DNA from: Terriglobia bacterium
GTDB lineage: Bacteria > Acidobacteriota > Terriglobia > Bryobacterales > Bryobacteraceae
Assembly (NCBI GenBank): GCA_020073345.1
Contig: JAIQFI010000012.1
Coordinates: forward strand, 1-64,000
Length of the DNA stretch: 64,000 bases
Direction: 5' to 3'
Shown: positions 16,140-25,704 of the stretch, one piece after another
How the letters are laid out: each line of letters starts with the position of its first letter
Position numbering within the stretch: position 1 is the stretch's first letter
The notes under the pieces: generated by a model
What the model saw: the letters and a program-made list of their open reading frames with translations, nothing else
Database searches by the model: none
Told to the model about the DNA's origin: nothing
Made by a program: the position numbers and the translations under genes

Positions 16140-16867
16140 CCGGTACGACTCCTCAAGGAGCTGCCAATGAACAAGCGGCCGCCCAATGGGTCCGCGGGAT
16201 GTTCGGCCGCATCGCCCCGCGTTATGACCTGCTGAACCACCTGCTGTCGTTCAATCTCGACAAGCGCTGGCGCGCCCGTATGGTGGCGCGAGTGACGGAG
16301 ATTCTGGATCGTCCGGATGCGCGCGTACTCGATCTATGCTGCGGTACGGGCGACGTACTCCTGGCGCTCGAGGGTCGCGCGTGGAGACCCCTGCTGGCCA
16401 GCGATTTCTGCCACCCGATGTTGGTGGAAGCGAGACGCAAAATCAGCTCCCGCGGCTTCCGCTCTCCCGTATTCGAAGCCGATGCGCTGACGCTTCCCTT
16501 GGCGGGCGATTCGCTCGACCTGATCACGGTGGCTTTCGGGTTTCGCAACCTGGCGAATTACGAACGCGGCCTGCAAGAGATGTTGCGCGTGCTGAAGCCT
16601 GGCGGAGTGGCCGCGATTCTCGAATTCTCGCAGCCCTCCAACCCCGCGTTCCGCGCACTGTACGGATTCTTTTCAACCCGTGTACTTCCTCGAATTGGAG
16701 GAATCGTCTCTGGCTCGCCGGATGCGTATACCTACCTGCCAGAATCGATCCGTAAGTTTCCTGGCGCCGAACAGCTCGCTGAGAAGATGCGCCGCTCGGG
16801 TTTCTCGCGGGTCGAATTCGAGCGCCTGACGGGCGGCGCCGTAGCCCTACACCTGGGCTACAAATAG
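16136..16867 (+). CDS. ubiE: demethylmenaquinone methyltransferase (UbiE/MenG)
   Basis: A 243-residue class I S-adenosylmethionine methyltransferase. It has the family pattern GMFGRIAPRYDLLNHLLSFN followed by LDKRWRARMV, motif I VLDLCCGTGDVLLAL, ITVAFGFRNLANYERGLQEM and the C-terminal YTYLPESIRKFPG. It performs the last methylation of menaquinone (or ubiquinone) synthesis. Acidobacteria normally use menaquinone, so the MenG role is more likely. The ATGA overlap with aroB implies one operon. It ends 4 bases from the convergent tamB-like gene. Confidence 0.93.
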   Translation: MTGTTPQGAANEQAAAQWVRGMFGRIAPRYDLLNHLLSFNLDKRWRARMVARVTEILDRPDARVLDLCCGTGDVLLALEGRAWRPLLASDFCHPMLVEARRKISSRGFRSPVFEADALTLPLAGDSLDLITVAFGFRNLANYERGLQEMLRVLKPGGVAAILEFSQPSNPAFRALYGFFSTRVLPRIGGIVSGSPDAYTYLPESIRKFPGAEQLAEKMRRSGFSRVEFERLTGGAVALHLGYK

Positions 16868-16871
16868 CCGC

Positions 16872-19800
16872 CTACTTGAATCTCTTCCGATACTGAACAT
16901 CGATCCCGAACAACCCGTTCGGATCCCGCAAGAGAATCGCCGACCAGTTCTTGTCCAGATCCCACTGCACCTGTATCAGCTGCTCCTGCGTGCGGTTCAG
17001 GTTCGTAATGTAGGTCAGCGTGACATCTTTCGAGACGGACTGCTCCCACGTCAGGCGCGCTTGCGGAAGGTTGTCGACGCCGATCAGCGTCGGATCGATC
17101 TTGACGCGGGTAGCGCCGAAGAATCGCGTAAACCGGCTGCTAATTTGCGAGTTGAGCGCCTGCCCTACCAGACCCGAACCGGCTGCCGCGAAGTTGTTCG
17201 TACCGCCGCCGGAGACGCCGGGAGCCGCCTGGTTCCCTATCAGCGTGGGGTCCCGCCCGGTGGCCAGCAAGCCGATGATCTCAGACTCCTGGAGGGGCGG
17301 ATCCGAACTCCAGCCCACCTTGGGATTGCTGGGGGTGCCCGACAAGCTTACATCCACGGTTACGCCTCTTGCCTTGGTTTCTAAATCCAAATCGAAAGTC
17401 GGCTCGATCTTCACCGGATTCAGGAATCGAATATCGCCGCGATTGATGGTGTACTTGGTCCCGAAAACCTGCACCTCGCCCTGGTTGATCGAAACCGTAC
17501 CCTGCAGCACGGGCCGAACCGGCGAGCCACGCAGCCGCATATCCACTTCCGCTTCCACATCGCGCGTCAGCGAGGTCTCCACCTGGAAGTTCGAAGCGCT
17601 TTGGATACGCACATCGAACCGCATGCCCTGCAAGTACTCGTTGGGCGCGGTGGGCACGGGCGTCGGCCCGGAGGCCTGGGCGAGTAACTGACCCAGGTCG
17701 CTGCGCGGGTTGAACGAAGCGCGGTTAAGAGTCACCGACCCTGAAAGCGTGCTCGCGTCCGAGGCCCCCGTGAGCCGCAGGCTCGCGTCGAAAGTGGCGC
17801 TCAGATCCTGCGGTAATCGCACGCGCACCCGGCGCGCCTCGGCCTGCAAGCGGTATACCAGCGCAGTTCCGGATTCGAGCGCCGCGCCGAAATCCAGGCT
17901 GCCCGTGAACGTGATCGTTCCGCCGCTGGTCTCCGCGGTCAGCTTCTCGATGGTGGCGCGGTTCCGGTCAAATGCGATCGACCCCGCGGCATTGTCGACC
18001 ACATATGGCAGATCGCTGTAGGAGAGCGACGCCTTGCTCAACTGCAAGCGGCCATTCATATTGGGGTTCTGCAAGTTCCCACGGATCGACACTTGCAGGT
18101 TCGCGACTCCTTTGGCGGCCAGCTCAGGATTGATCAACTGAAGAATCACCAAGTCGATGTCTCCGCGCACGGAGAAATCGGCGCCGGCGGTTCCCTTGAA
18201 CGGAATCGCGCCTTCCACCGAGACGTTCGTATTTCGCCCGGTAAATTGGGCCGGAGCGAGCTGGGCGCGGTCGCTTGTGATGTCCATCACTAGCGGTTGG
18301 CTGTTCTTCAGAATCACGTCCTGTTGCTGCACGCCCAGCCGTAAAACCTGGTTGGGCCGCGGATTGACCTGGACCGTGTCCAGGGTCACCTTGGCGCGAA
18401 AGGCTTCGGGTTTTTGCAGCGCCAGCGCGATCGTGGCCCCGCCCTGCACAAACCCTTCGAACGGCGGTGCGTCCGGACGATCCTCCCTGCGCCCGAGCAT
18501 CACCAGGTCGTGCACCGAATCGATGCTCATGCGCGAAAACTTCACGGTCGCTTCGCCCGGAGCATCCCCTTCGAGCCTCCACTTGCCACTCGCCTCCACC
18601 GTCGATTCCCGGACTTTGCTGGTCGCCCGCACGCTCATCTCGTTCCCTTTGGTCTCGGCCGTAAGGGCGAGATCGCCAATGGGCTCCTCATCCACCGTGA
18701 CGCCCTTCGCAGTGAGATCCACGGTCGCGCCTGTCAGTTCGAAACTTCCGTTCGCGATCCGGCCGGTTCCGCTCAAACGCCCAGCCAATTGACCGTCAAC
18801 CGGCGGAGAAAGTTTGGCGACGTGCTCGATCCGCGACGCTGTCACCTTCTGAGCGGTCATGTCGAAGCTCACCTCGCCCGACTTCAGATCGTTCTCCGGA
18901 TGCCGGTAATTTCCGCTGAATCGCAACTCGGACGTCCCATCATTAGCGATCCCATTGGCGATATCCAGCTCTCCAATCCGGTACCGCGCGTCGGCGCGAA
19001 TCCGGTCGACTTGCTCCCCGAAGGCCGCCGGCCGCTGAATATCCAGGGTTAGCTCCGCCTCGGGCCGCCGGACCGATCCGGCCACGTGAACAACTGCCGA
19101 GCCCGTCCCAGTGATCTCCACTGTGCTGCCTGCTTCCCGAGCTAGTTCGGCAACCGAAGCATTCGTCAGATCGAGCTGCGCTTCCACGCCTGCGTCTTCG
19201 AAACTACCCTGGCGAGCTGTCAGGTGGGCCGATCCGGTTACGGTCGTCCCGCCGCGTGACAGCGCCAGACGCGTCCCGCTGATTTCCATTCGTGTCGCGT
19301 CGAGTTCGCCGGTGAACCGGTCGAATCCGTATCCCTGGACCTCGCCGTTGCTGACCGTCACCTGGCCCGCAAACCGTGGATTATCCAAAGGCCCCGTCAC
19401 CGATCCGTCGGCGGTTACGCTGCCGTTGTGCAGCTTTAGCGGAATCTCGGACGGCGGATTGTCCTCGGCCAGGGCCAGCGCCGGCAGCAGGTCGTTCAGA
19501 TCGGTCGACCGCAGCCGCACCTGCAACATCTTACCCAGCGTGCCGGAGACTTCGACGCGCGTGGCGGGCGTGGCGAAGGAGGACGATCCCAGCGCCACCG
19601 TCCCGGCCGCCTGATCGTAAGCGGCATCCAGGTGACCCTCGACCGGAGCGCCGCCGGGGGCGGGGACAATGCTCAGATTAGCGCGCGCCATAGTATCCTT
19701 CTGGCCCACCGTCGTGTCCGCAGAGAAGGTGCCGGCCATGGTGCCGCTCCAGGCTACGGGCCGGTCGGTGAGAATGGCCGCGGCCCCGCGCAGGTCCAAA

Positions 19801-20894
19801 CTGTCGATCATTCCTTCCACGTGAAATTGCCGCCCCAGCTCCAAATCAGCCCGGCCGGCGACGTTTGCCCCCAGCGCCTTGGCCGTCATCTGCTCTAACG
19901 TCAGCCGATCGCGGTTAAGCTGCAGGTTGCCTCGCACCTCCGCGTCCCGGATCTTCAGACGATCTTGCGTGTAGCCCAAGCCTCGCGCGCTCACCCGGCC
20001 GCGCAGACTGGACGTGAACGGATCGGCAAAATCAACAGTAGCCTGGCCGTCGAAGGATGCGGATCCGGTGGGTTCCATCGGCAGACGAAAGATTCTCACT
20101 GCCTCTCGCACGGACACGTTGCCTTTCATCGAAAACGTTCCATGCGGGTCGCGTGGATCGTCCAGCGTCCCGCTCAGATCAGCCGAGGACTCTCGCGTCG
20201 CCAGGTGCACGCGCGGCAATAAGATGCGCGATTTTTCAATCGCGAACGTGGCGCTCATGCTGGTCGGGATGGGCCCATATCCCTCCGCCGTCACCTGCAG
20301 GCTATCGGTCGATACCTCCCCGCGATAAGAGAGTGTCTGCGCTTCGTAAGTCATTTTGACCCGCAAATGCTCGCCCTTCAAATGCAGTGGGATCCGCCGG
20401 CCGTCATACTCCACTAGACCGTCGACGATGTCATAAGCACCGACCTTTAGGTTCAGTAATTCCTCCGACCAGAGCTTATCGGAGCGTGCGGGCGGTCCGG
20501 GGAAATTGGTGGAACCATCGGGATAGACCACAAAATACGCCTGCGGCCTCTCGATGCGCAGAGAGGCTAGATCGACCTTCGTTTCGAGCACCGAAATGAT
20601 CCGCAGACCCAAAGTCGCCGAGCCGATTTGCACCAGTGGCGGTTCCGCCGGCGATTCCTTGCCGTGGAGTACGAACCTTTCCACATGCACTGTCAGATTG
20701 TGCCAGTCAAACGAGAAGCCGCCCAGTTCCACCCGGCCGCCCGTAGCACGTTCCGTCTGTTCCACTATGGTCCGTTGGATGTATTGGTGAAAACGGTCGC
20801 TGCGGACGATCAGCACTCCCGCAATGCTGGCAAGAAGCAGCAGGGCGGCCAGCACGCCCAGTGTCCAAAGCGCGATGCGTTTGATTCGCCTCAT
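16872..20894 (-). CDS. tamB: TamB-like translocation and assembly module protein
   Basis: A very long (1340 residue) protein anchored by one N-terminal helix (RIKRIALWTLGVLAALLLLA) with the rest periplasmic. The body is repetitive beta-rich sequence (for example RGNLQNPNMNGRLQLSKASL, VSLSGTPSNPKVGWSSDPPL) typical of the AsmA/TamB bridge proteins, and the C-terminal 350 residues match the DUF490/TamB domain, including LQESEIIGLLATGRDP and the final TYITNLNRTQEQLIQVQWDL. TamB spans the periplasm and works with an Omp85 protein in outer-membrane protein insertion or phospholipid transport. The ATG at 20894 overlaps the stop of the SurA-like gene as ATGA, which fixes the start; an upstream extension to 20951 is open but unlikely. 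Confidence 0.88.
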   Translation of the reverse strand: MRRIKRIALWTLGVLAALLLLASIAGVLIVRSDRFHQYIQRTIVEQTERATGGRVELGGFSFDWHNLTVHVERFVLHGKESPAEPPLVQIGSATLGLRIISVLETKVDLASLRIERPQAYFVVYPDGSTNFPGPPARSDKLWSEELLNLKVGAYDIVDGLVEYDGRRIPLHLKGEHLRVKMTYEAQTLSYRGEVSTDSLQVTAEGYGPIPTSMSATFAIEKSRILLPRVHLATRESSADLSGTLDDPRDPHGTFSMKGNVSVREAVRIFRLPMEPTGSASFDGQATVDFADPFTSSLRGRVSARGLGYTQDRLKIRDAEVRGNLQLNRDRLTLEQMTAKALGANVAGRADLELGRQFHVEGMIDSLDLRGAAAILTDRPVAWSGTMAGTFSADTTVGQKDTMARANLSIVPAPGGAPVEGHLDAAYDQAAGTVALGSSSFATPATRVEVSGTLGKMLQVRLRSTDLNDLLPALALAEDNPPSEIPLKLHNGSVTADGSVTGPLDNPRFAGQVTVSNGEVQGYGFDRFTGELDATRMEISGTRLALSRGGTTVTGSAHLTARQGSFEDAGVEAQLDLTNASVAELAREAGSTVEITGTGSAVVHVAGSVRRPEAELTLDIQRPAAFGEQVDRIRADARYRIGELDIANGIANDGTSELRFSGNYRHPENDLKSGEVSFDMTAQKVTASRIEHVAKLSPPVDGQLAGRLSGTGRIANGSFELTGATVDLTAKGVTVDEEPIGDLALTAETKGNEMSVRATSKVRESTVEASGKWRLEGDAPGEATVKFSRMSIDSVHDLVMLGRREDRPDAPPFEGFVQGGATIALALQKPEAFRAKVTLDTVQVNPRPNQVLRLGVQQQDVILKNSQPLVMDITSDRAQLAPAQFTGRNTNVSVEGAIPFKGTAGADFSVRGDIDLVILQLINPELAAKGVANLQVSIRGNLQNPNMNGRLQLSKASLSYSDLPYVVDNAAGSIAFDRNRATIEKLTAETSGGTITFTGSLDFGAALESGTALVYRLQAEARRVRVRLPQDLSATFDASLRLTGASDASTLSGSVTLNRASFNPRSDLGQLLAQASGPTPVPTAPNEYLQGMRFDVRIQSASNFQVETSLTRDVEAEVDMRLRGSPVRPVLQGTVSINQGEVQVFGTKYTINRGDIRFLNPVKIEPTFDLDLETKARGVTVDVSLSGTPSNPKVGWSSDPPLQESEIIGLLATGRDPTLIGNQAAPGVSGGGTNNFAAAGSGLVGQALNSQISSRFTRFFGATRVKIDPTLIGVDNLPQARLTWEQSVSKDVTLTYITNLNRTQEQLIQVQWDLDKNWSAILLRDPNGLFGIDVQYRKRFK

Positions 20895-21544
20895 TCGAAC
20901 GCCTTTTCCCGATAACGAACGTTCGCGGCCTTGCGGGCCATCTCGAGCCACTTGTCGAGCGCGTCCAGCGTCCCTTGTTCTACCAGCAGCTTCTCAATCT
21001 GTTCGCGACTGTCTTCAAACGAAGGAAGTGGCGCCGCCGTGGAAGCGGGCCGCGGCAGCTTGTCGTAGTAGCTTCGGATATCTTCAGGGGAAACCTGGAC
21101 GTCGGGCCGGAACCGCCGGTCGGTGAAGCTCAGTGTGCGAAGTCCTGCCAGCAGGTGTTCCCCCAGGTCGCGTTCCGAAATGCCATAGCGTTTCAACTCC
21201 GCTTGGTAGTCGCTCTCGGCAGCGTATGGCGCCACCAATCCGATGGTCGCCTCGGTCGATGGCAGCGTCAGGTGGCTATCCACGGCTTCCCGCAGGATCA
21301 GGAGTTGGTCCACCAGTCGTTCCGCCGATTGGCGCTTGGCCGCCCCGCTCAAATCCATCGGCTTCCGATCCAGAAACGCCGCCACGCGCAGATCCAGAAT
21401 GACCTGGCTTTCCGTGATCACCTCTTGACCCACGCTGACCGCGATACGATCCAGCGTTTCGGCCTTGACGGAGGCCGCGAAAACAAACTCCAACCCGGGC
21501 AGCCCCAGTATCAGTCCCGCCGCAACCAAAGTGTGCCCGAACAT
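20891..21544 (-). CDS. SurA-N-like periplasmic chaperone lacking PPIase domain
   Basis: A 217-residue protein with a signal peptide (HTLVAAGLILGLPGLEFVFA). The mature part opens TLDRIAVSVGQEVITESQVI followed by LDLRVAAFLDRK, the start pattern of SurA/PrsA-type chaperones, then a helical domain ending VQVSPEDIRSYYDK and EDSREQIEKLLVEQGTLDAL. The parvulin prolyl isomerase domain that normally sits in the middle is absent. It is the middle gene of a three-gene operon: 3 bases after the Omp85 gene and overlapping tamB by ATGA. That context suggests it escorts outer-membrane proteins to, or bridges, the neighbouring machinery. The role is inference. Confidence 0.78.
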   Translation of the reverse strand: MFGHTLVAAGLILGLPGLEFVFAASVKAETLDRIAVSVGQEVITESQVILDLRVAAFLDRKPMDLSGAAKRQSAERLVDQLLILREAVDSHLTLPSTEATIGLVAPYAAESDYQAELKRYGISERDLGEHLLAGLRTLSFTDRRFRPDVQVSPEDIRSYYDKLPRPASTAAPLPSFEDSREQIEKLLVEQGTLDALDKWLEMARKAANVRYREKAFE

Positions 21545-21547
21545 AAG

Positions 21548-24500
21548 TCAGAACGTCTGCCCCAGGGAAATATGAAACTGAAACCAGCTGATGCGCTGTT
21601 TTGAACACATCGGCGACGGTGTCCCTGACGAGCACAGAGGCTGATCGGGGGGCACTTTCAGCAGATCGTCCAGGGTGCCGTTGAATCCGAAAAACCGCGG
21701 TGGGTTCGGGCTGTAGCTGAAATCCGCCCGAATGGGACCCACCGGCGTCCGGACGCGGATTCCGAAGCCGATGCTGTGCACCATATAGTCAAAGTCTTGC
21801 AGGTTTTGCTGATGGAAGCGGAAGCTGATCGTGTTTACTCCCGTATAGACGTTGCCCATGTCATGGAAGAGTACGCCGCCGATGTTGTCTCCGATCAGCG
21901 GGAACCGCAGCTCGGTGGAATGAAAAAAGAGAGCGCTGCCGCCGATGGGGAATCCGGTCAGCGTATCGCGCGGACCGGCCTGATTGTCTGGAAACGCACG
22001 ATTGGTCGAGGCGCCACCGGAATAGAACCGCTCCGCAAGCGGAATCGCAGGCAACCCGCCCCAGCGCTGGATATAACCCAGCTGCAGAGAGCGCGCCAAA
22101 ACTATCTCGCGTCCGATCGGATGGTAGGTTGAGTTTCGGAGCAACAGCCGGGTGAAATCGGTCTCCGAGCCGAACCCTTTGTAGGCATAGGCCAGATCGA
22201 CGGTATTCAGAATTCCCCGGCGCGAGTTCACCGGATCGTCCCTGCGGTCCTGAATGAAAGAACCGCCGATCAGCCCCACGCGAACCGGCTGGTTTAACAA
22301 ACCGACCGCCTGGGGCGCGATCTTGAGCGAGCCGAGCGTGACCCGCCGGAACGTGTAGCGATATTGGAAGGAGTTGGCGCGAGAGAGCTTTTGAGCGAGT
22401 TGCACGGTCCCCTCCCATCTCCGCGCCGAAAAGGTTCGTACGTCGCGTGAGTCGTCAAACAACGGTGAAAAAGTCAGTGCCAGGTTCTCATGCCCTTCGA
22501 ATTGAGGTGCGACGTAACTGGCCAGCGCACGCCGGCGCAGCGTGGATACCTGGGTTTGCAAGCTAACGATATGGCCTAGTCCCAAGAAGTTGATCCGGCT
22601 GACGCCGACCGACACGCGCGGGCTGAAGCCGGTGGTTCCGGCCGGGTAATCGAGAGAGTTGATGCCGCCCCCGATGCGCCCAAAATCAGCTCCGACACCG
22701 AAGTTGAACGAGTACTTGCGGGCTTCGTCCAGATGGAACAAGACGTACTTTTGTTCTTCCTTGCCCTCTGGATTCTGGAGCGCCGTCTCGACTTTGGAGA
22801 AGATCCCTAAGTCGTACAACTTCTGCTGGCTTTGGGCAATGCGGCTTTGGGAAATCGGGTCGCCCGGCCCCACCAAAATCCGGCTGGCCACCAGCGACGG
22901 CCTGGTCGTTTCCAGCCCGCGCACCAGAGTGCCTCGGACGAACTGGCGTTCTCCCGGAGTCACCCGGTAGTGAAGGCTCACCCGGTTGGGGGCCGGCGCC
23001 GGATCCTGGCTGCTCTCAAATTGCGCGTCGGGATAGCCGTTGTTGTAGTAGTAGCCCAGAATCGAGTCGCGATCAGCGGCGATGTTGGCCGGGCTGTAAG
23101 GCTGCCCTTCGGTGGATCGCACAATCGAGCGCAAATACGTTTCGTCGTCCGCCGGGACTCCCTCGATCGTCATCTGGTTCACCCGCCATTGCGGGCCCTC
23201 GTTTACTTGAATCTCGACCGCCAGGTTGCCGTGCTCGCCGCCGTAGGCGTCTTGGACCCGCGGATGCGTCACCATCACGTCCGGAAATCCGTTAGCCCGG
23301 TACAGATCGGCTATATTTTCCTCATCCTGCTGCAGCAGCCGTTCCGAATACAGCCCATACCGCCGCCTCAGCAAACTGGCCGTTTGAAGGTTCATCCGCT
23401 CGCGCAACGTCGCGAAGTCGAAGTAACGATTACCGGTGATCGCGATGTGTTTCAGCTTGTGCCGGTCGCCGGACGTGATGTTGTACTCGATCAGCGTGCG
23501 GTTCGGCTCCGGATCGTATTGCATGAAATCGACCTGTGCATCGAAATAGCCCTTCGACCGGAAGTATTCGGCCAGGTTGTTTTGTCCCTCCACCAGCAGG
23601 CTCCGGTCTACCGTGCGCTCCTGATAGACCGGCACCAGTTCCCGCAGACGGCCTCCGGAAACCTTGGTTCCCGTGGTGCGCACCTCCACAATCGGGCCGC
23701 TGTCAATCGTGAGATAGGGTGTGGCCGTATTCGTGGCGGGGTGATAATCCAGTTTGTCCAGCGTGACCTTCGCTTCCAGCCGGTCTCCCTTTTGGAAATC
23801 CTTCCTCAGGCGTTCCAGGCCGGTCTGGACGCGGTTTTCGGTCACCTCCCGCCATCCCGGAACAGGGATGAAGGCAAAACCGCGATGCCAGCCCGTGGCC
23901 TTCACGGCGGATTCCTTGGGGCGGTTGATCTGCCCCGTCATCTCGATGCCGTCGAAGTGGGCCCGGTACCCCGTGTCGAGATCGAAATACACATTCGCCT
24001 CTTCCGTCTCCGCGCGCCGATCAACCCGGCGTTGAATCGTCGCGTTGTAGAAGCCGTTCAGGCGCAGCTTTTCCTGCATGTTCTCGACGGCCTGATCCAG
24101 GGCCGATTCCACAAACAGCGTTCCCAGCTCGAGTTTCCCCGACGTAATCAGCTGGCTTCGGTTGGGAGGTTCGCTTTCGCCAGCGATGTTCACGCCGCTG
24201 ATGAAGTAGTTCAGTTCCGTGGAGATCCGCAGCGCCACGCCCTGCCCATCCTGGCCGGCATCGTTTTGATTGGCATCGATCGATACATCCGCGAACCGGC
24301 CGGTGGAGTAGAGTTTCTGAATCGCGCCGTGCACATCTTCCATGTGGAGCGGGGTCCCCTCTTTCAGCGGCAGGAGACGGCTCAATTCCTCTGGCGGCAG
24401 AGGCTGCTGCGGCGGGTCGAATTCGATGCGCGAGATAAGCCGCCCTTCCCAGCGGGCCGCGGGGGTGTCCTGGCCGAACGCGGGAGACAAGCCGGCGAGC

Positions 24501-24562
24501 AGCGCGACAAGCATCCGCAATCGCACGTTTCCCAATGATAACGCATGCACCGTTGTTATCAT
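21548..24562 (-). CDS. Omp85-family outer membrane assembly protein (TamA/BamA-like)
   Basis: About 1004 residues. After a signal peptide (LRMLVALLAGLSPAFGQ) come several POTRA domains (for example RLISRIEFDPPQQPLPPEEL, VHGAIQKLYSTGRFADVSID, HIAITGNRYFDFATLRERM, QKLYDLGIFSKVETALQNPE) and then a C-terminal 16-strand barrel: FNFGVGADFGRIGGGINSLD, GLIGGSFIQDRRDDPVNSRR, FYSGGASTNRAFPDNQAGPR, and the last strand WFQFHISLGQTF ending in Phe. Pairing with SurA-like and TamB-like genes downstream argues for a TamA role rather than the essential BamA. The ATG at 24562 is chosen; a TTG at 24571 is also possible. Confidence 0.88.
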   Translation of the reverse strand: MITTVHALSLGNVRLRMLVALLAGLSPAFGQDTPAARWEGRLISRIEFDPPQQPLPPEELSRLLPLKEGTPLHMEDVHGAIQKLYSTGRFADVSIDANQNDAGQDGQGVALRISTELNYFISGVNIAGESEPPNRSQLITSGKLELGTLFVESALDQAVENMQEKLRLNGFYNATIQRRVDRRAETEEANVYFDLDTGYRAHFDGIEMTGQINRPKESAVKATGWHRGFAFIPVPGWREVTENRVQTGLERLRKDFQKGDRLEAKVTLDKLDYHPATNTATPYLTIDSGPIVEVRTTGTKVSGGRLRELVPVYQERTVDRSLLVEGQNNLAEYFRSKGYFDAQVDFMQYDPEPNRTLIEYNITSGDRHKLKHIAITGNRYFDFATLRERMNLQTASLLRRRYGLYSERLLQQDEENIADLYRANGFPDVMVTHPRVQDAYGGEHGNLAVEIQVNEGPQWRVNQMTIEGVPADDETYLRSIVRSTEGQPYSPANIAADRDSILGYYYNNGYPDAQFESSQDPAPAPNRVSLHYRVTPGERQFVRGTLVRGLETTRPSLVASRILVGPGDPISQSRIAQSQQKLYDLGIFSKVETALQNPEGKEEQKYVLFHLDEARKYSFNFGVGADFGRIGGGINSLDYPAGTTGFSPRVSVGVSRINFLGLGHIVSLQTQVSTLRRRALASYVAPQFEGHENLALTFSPLFDDSRDVRTFSARRWEGTVQLAQKLSRANSFQYRYTFRRVTLGSLKIAPQAVGLLNQPVRVGLIGGSFIQDRRDDPVNSRRGILNTVDLAYAYKGFGSETDFTRLLLRNSTYHPIGREIVLARSLQLGYIQRWGGLPAIPLAERFYSGGASTNRAFPDNQAGPRDTLTGFPIGGSALFFHSTELRFPLIGDNIGGVLFHDMGNVYTGVNTISFRFHQQNLQDFDYMVHSIGFGIRVRTPVGPIRADFSYSPNPPRFFGFNGTLDDLLKVPPDQPLCSSGTPSPMCSKQRISWFQFHISLGQTF

Positions 24563-24618
24563 GATGGTCAATAAGGAAATAGGCGCTGGGGGAACGAGAC
24601 CGGCGGCCTGTATTTCAT

Positions 24619-25641
24619 ATGACGCATCCCCTGGAGTCCCGTTACTCGCGCCAGAGCCGCTTTGCGCCTTTAGGTCCCGACGGCCAGAAGCGGATCCGCG
24701 CGGCTTCGGTGGCCGTCATCGGTTGCGGCGCCCTGGGCACCGTGGAGGCGGAGATCCTGGTGCGGGCGGGCGTGGGCAAGCTCCGCATCATCGACCGCGA
24801 TTTCGTTGAGTGGAGCAACCTTCAGCGCCAGTTTCTGTTCGAGGAATCCGACGCCAGCGAGGGCCTTCCCAAAGCCGTCGCCGCTGCACGCCGTCTAGCC
24901 CGCGTGAACTCCGAGGTCGCCCTGGAGCCCTTCGTCGCCGATCTCACACCCGCCAATATCGAGGAGCTCTTTGAAGGTGTTGGATTGATCCTGGACGGAA
25001 CCGACAACTTCGAGGCGCGCTTCCTGGTGAACGATTACGCCATCAGCTCTGGAACCCCCTGGATTTACGCCGCCGCCGTGGGCAGCTATGGGTTGAAGCT
25101 GGCAATCGTGCCCGGGCGCACGGCTTGCCTGCGCTGCGTTTACCCCGACCCTCCCGCCGGATCGCAGCCGACGTGCGAGACCGAGGGCGTGCTGGGGCCT
25201 ATAACGGCGGCGATCGCCGCCCTCGCCACTGGGGATGCGCTGAAGCTGCTCGCGCTTGGCCCGGAGTCAGTCGCGGCGCGACTGACGACCATCGACATCT
25301 GGTCTGGCGAAATCCGCCAAACCTCGCCGCCGGCCCACGATTCAGAATGCCCCTGCTGCGCCCACCGCGAATTCGTCCACCTGACGGGCCAGCGACGCGC
25401 TCCCATCAGCTTGTGCGGGCGCAACGCTGTCCAGATTCACGAGCGCTTTCGTCCCGTGGACCTGACCGAACTGGCCCGCCGCCTGGCGCCGCTCGCGACG
25501 ATCCGCGCCAATGACTTCGCCGTGCGTGCCAGCATCGATCCCTACGAGCTCACTGTGTTCCCCGATGGCCGCGCCATCATCAAAGGCACCACTGATCCCG
25601 CGGTCGCGCGCAGCCTCTACGCCCGCTACGTCGGGATGTGA
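24619..25641 (+). CDS. ThiF/MoeB/HesA-family E1-like adenylyltransferase with C-terminal extension
   Basis: A 340-residue E1-like enzyme. The ThiF fold covers residues 1-245: SRYSRQSRFAPLGPDGQKRI, ATP-binding VAVIGCGALGTVEAEILVRA, DRDFVEWSNLQRQFLFEESD, and ILDGTDNFEARFLVNDYAI. Zinc ligands are visible in ACLRCVYPDPP and ECPCCAHREF. Such enzymes adenylate a ubiquitin-like sulfur carrier (ThiS or MoaD) for thiamine or molybdopterin synthesis. The last 85 residues (LCGRNAVQIHERFRPVDLTE to FPDGRAIIKGTTDPAVARSL) form an extra domain seen in some stand-alone ThiF proteins. No ThiS/MoaD or thiamine genes lie nearby, so the pathway is uncertain. Confidence 0.87.
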   Translation: MTHPLESRYSRQSRFAPLGPDGQKRIRAASVAVIGCGALGTVEAEILVRAGVGKLRIIDRDFVEWSNLQRQFLFEESDASEGLPKAVAAARRLARVNSEVALEPFVADLTPANIEELFEGVGLILDGTDNFEARFLVNDYAISSGTPWIYAAAVGSYGLKLAIVPGRTACLRCVYPDPPAGSQPTCETEGVLGPITAAIAALATGDALKLLALGPESVAARLTTIDIWSGEIRQTSPPAHDSECPCCAHREFVHLTGQRRAPISLCGRNAVQIHERFRPVDLTELARRLAPLATIRANDFAVRASIDPYELTVFPDGRAIIKGTTDPAVARSLYARYVGM

Positions 25642-25704
25642 CGTACCTCTGCCGAAATCGCGGGATATGCAAGATCGAGGCTCTTTCGCCGAACATTCCT
25701 GTGA

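Noticed and set aside
22832-24538. Open frame of 568 codons on the plus strand, antisense to the Omp85 gene
   Set aside because: Composition is Arg/His/Gln rich with no family match; the opposite frame has POTRA and barrel motifs. Long antisense frames are expected at this GC content.
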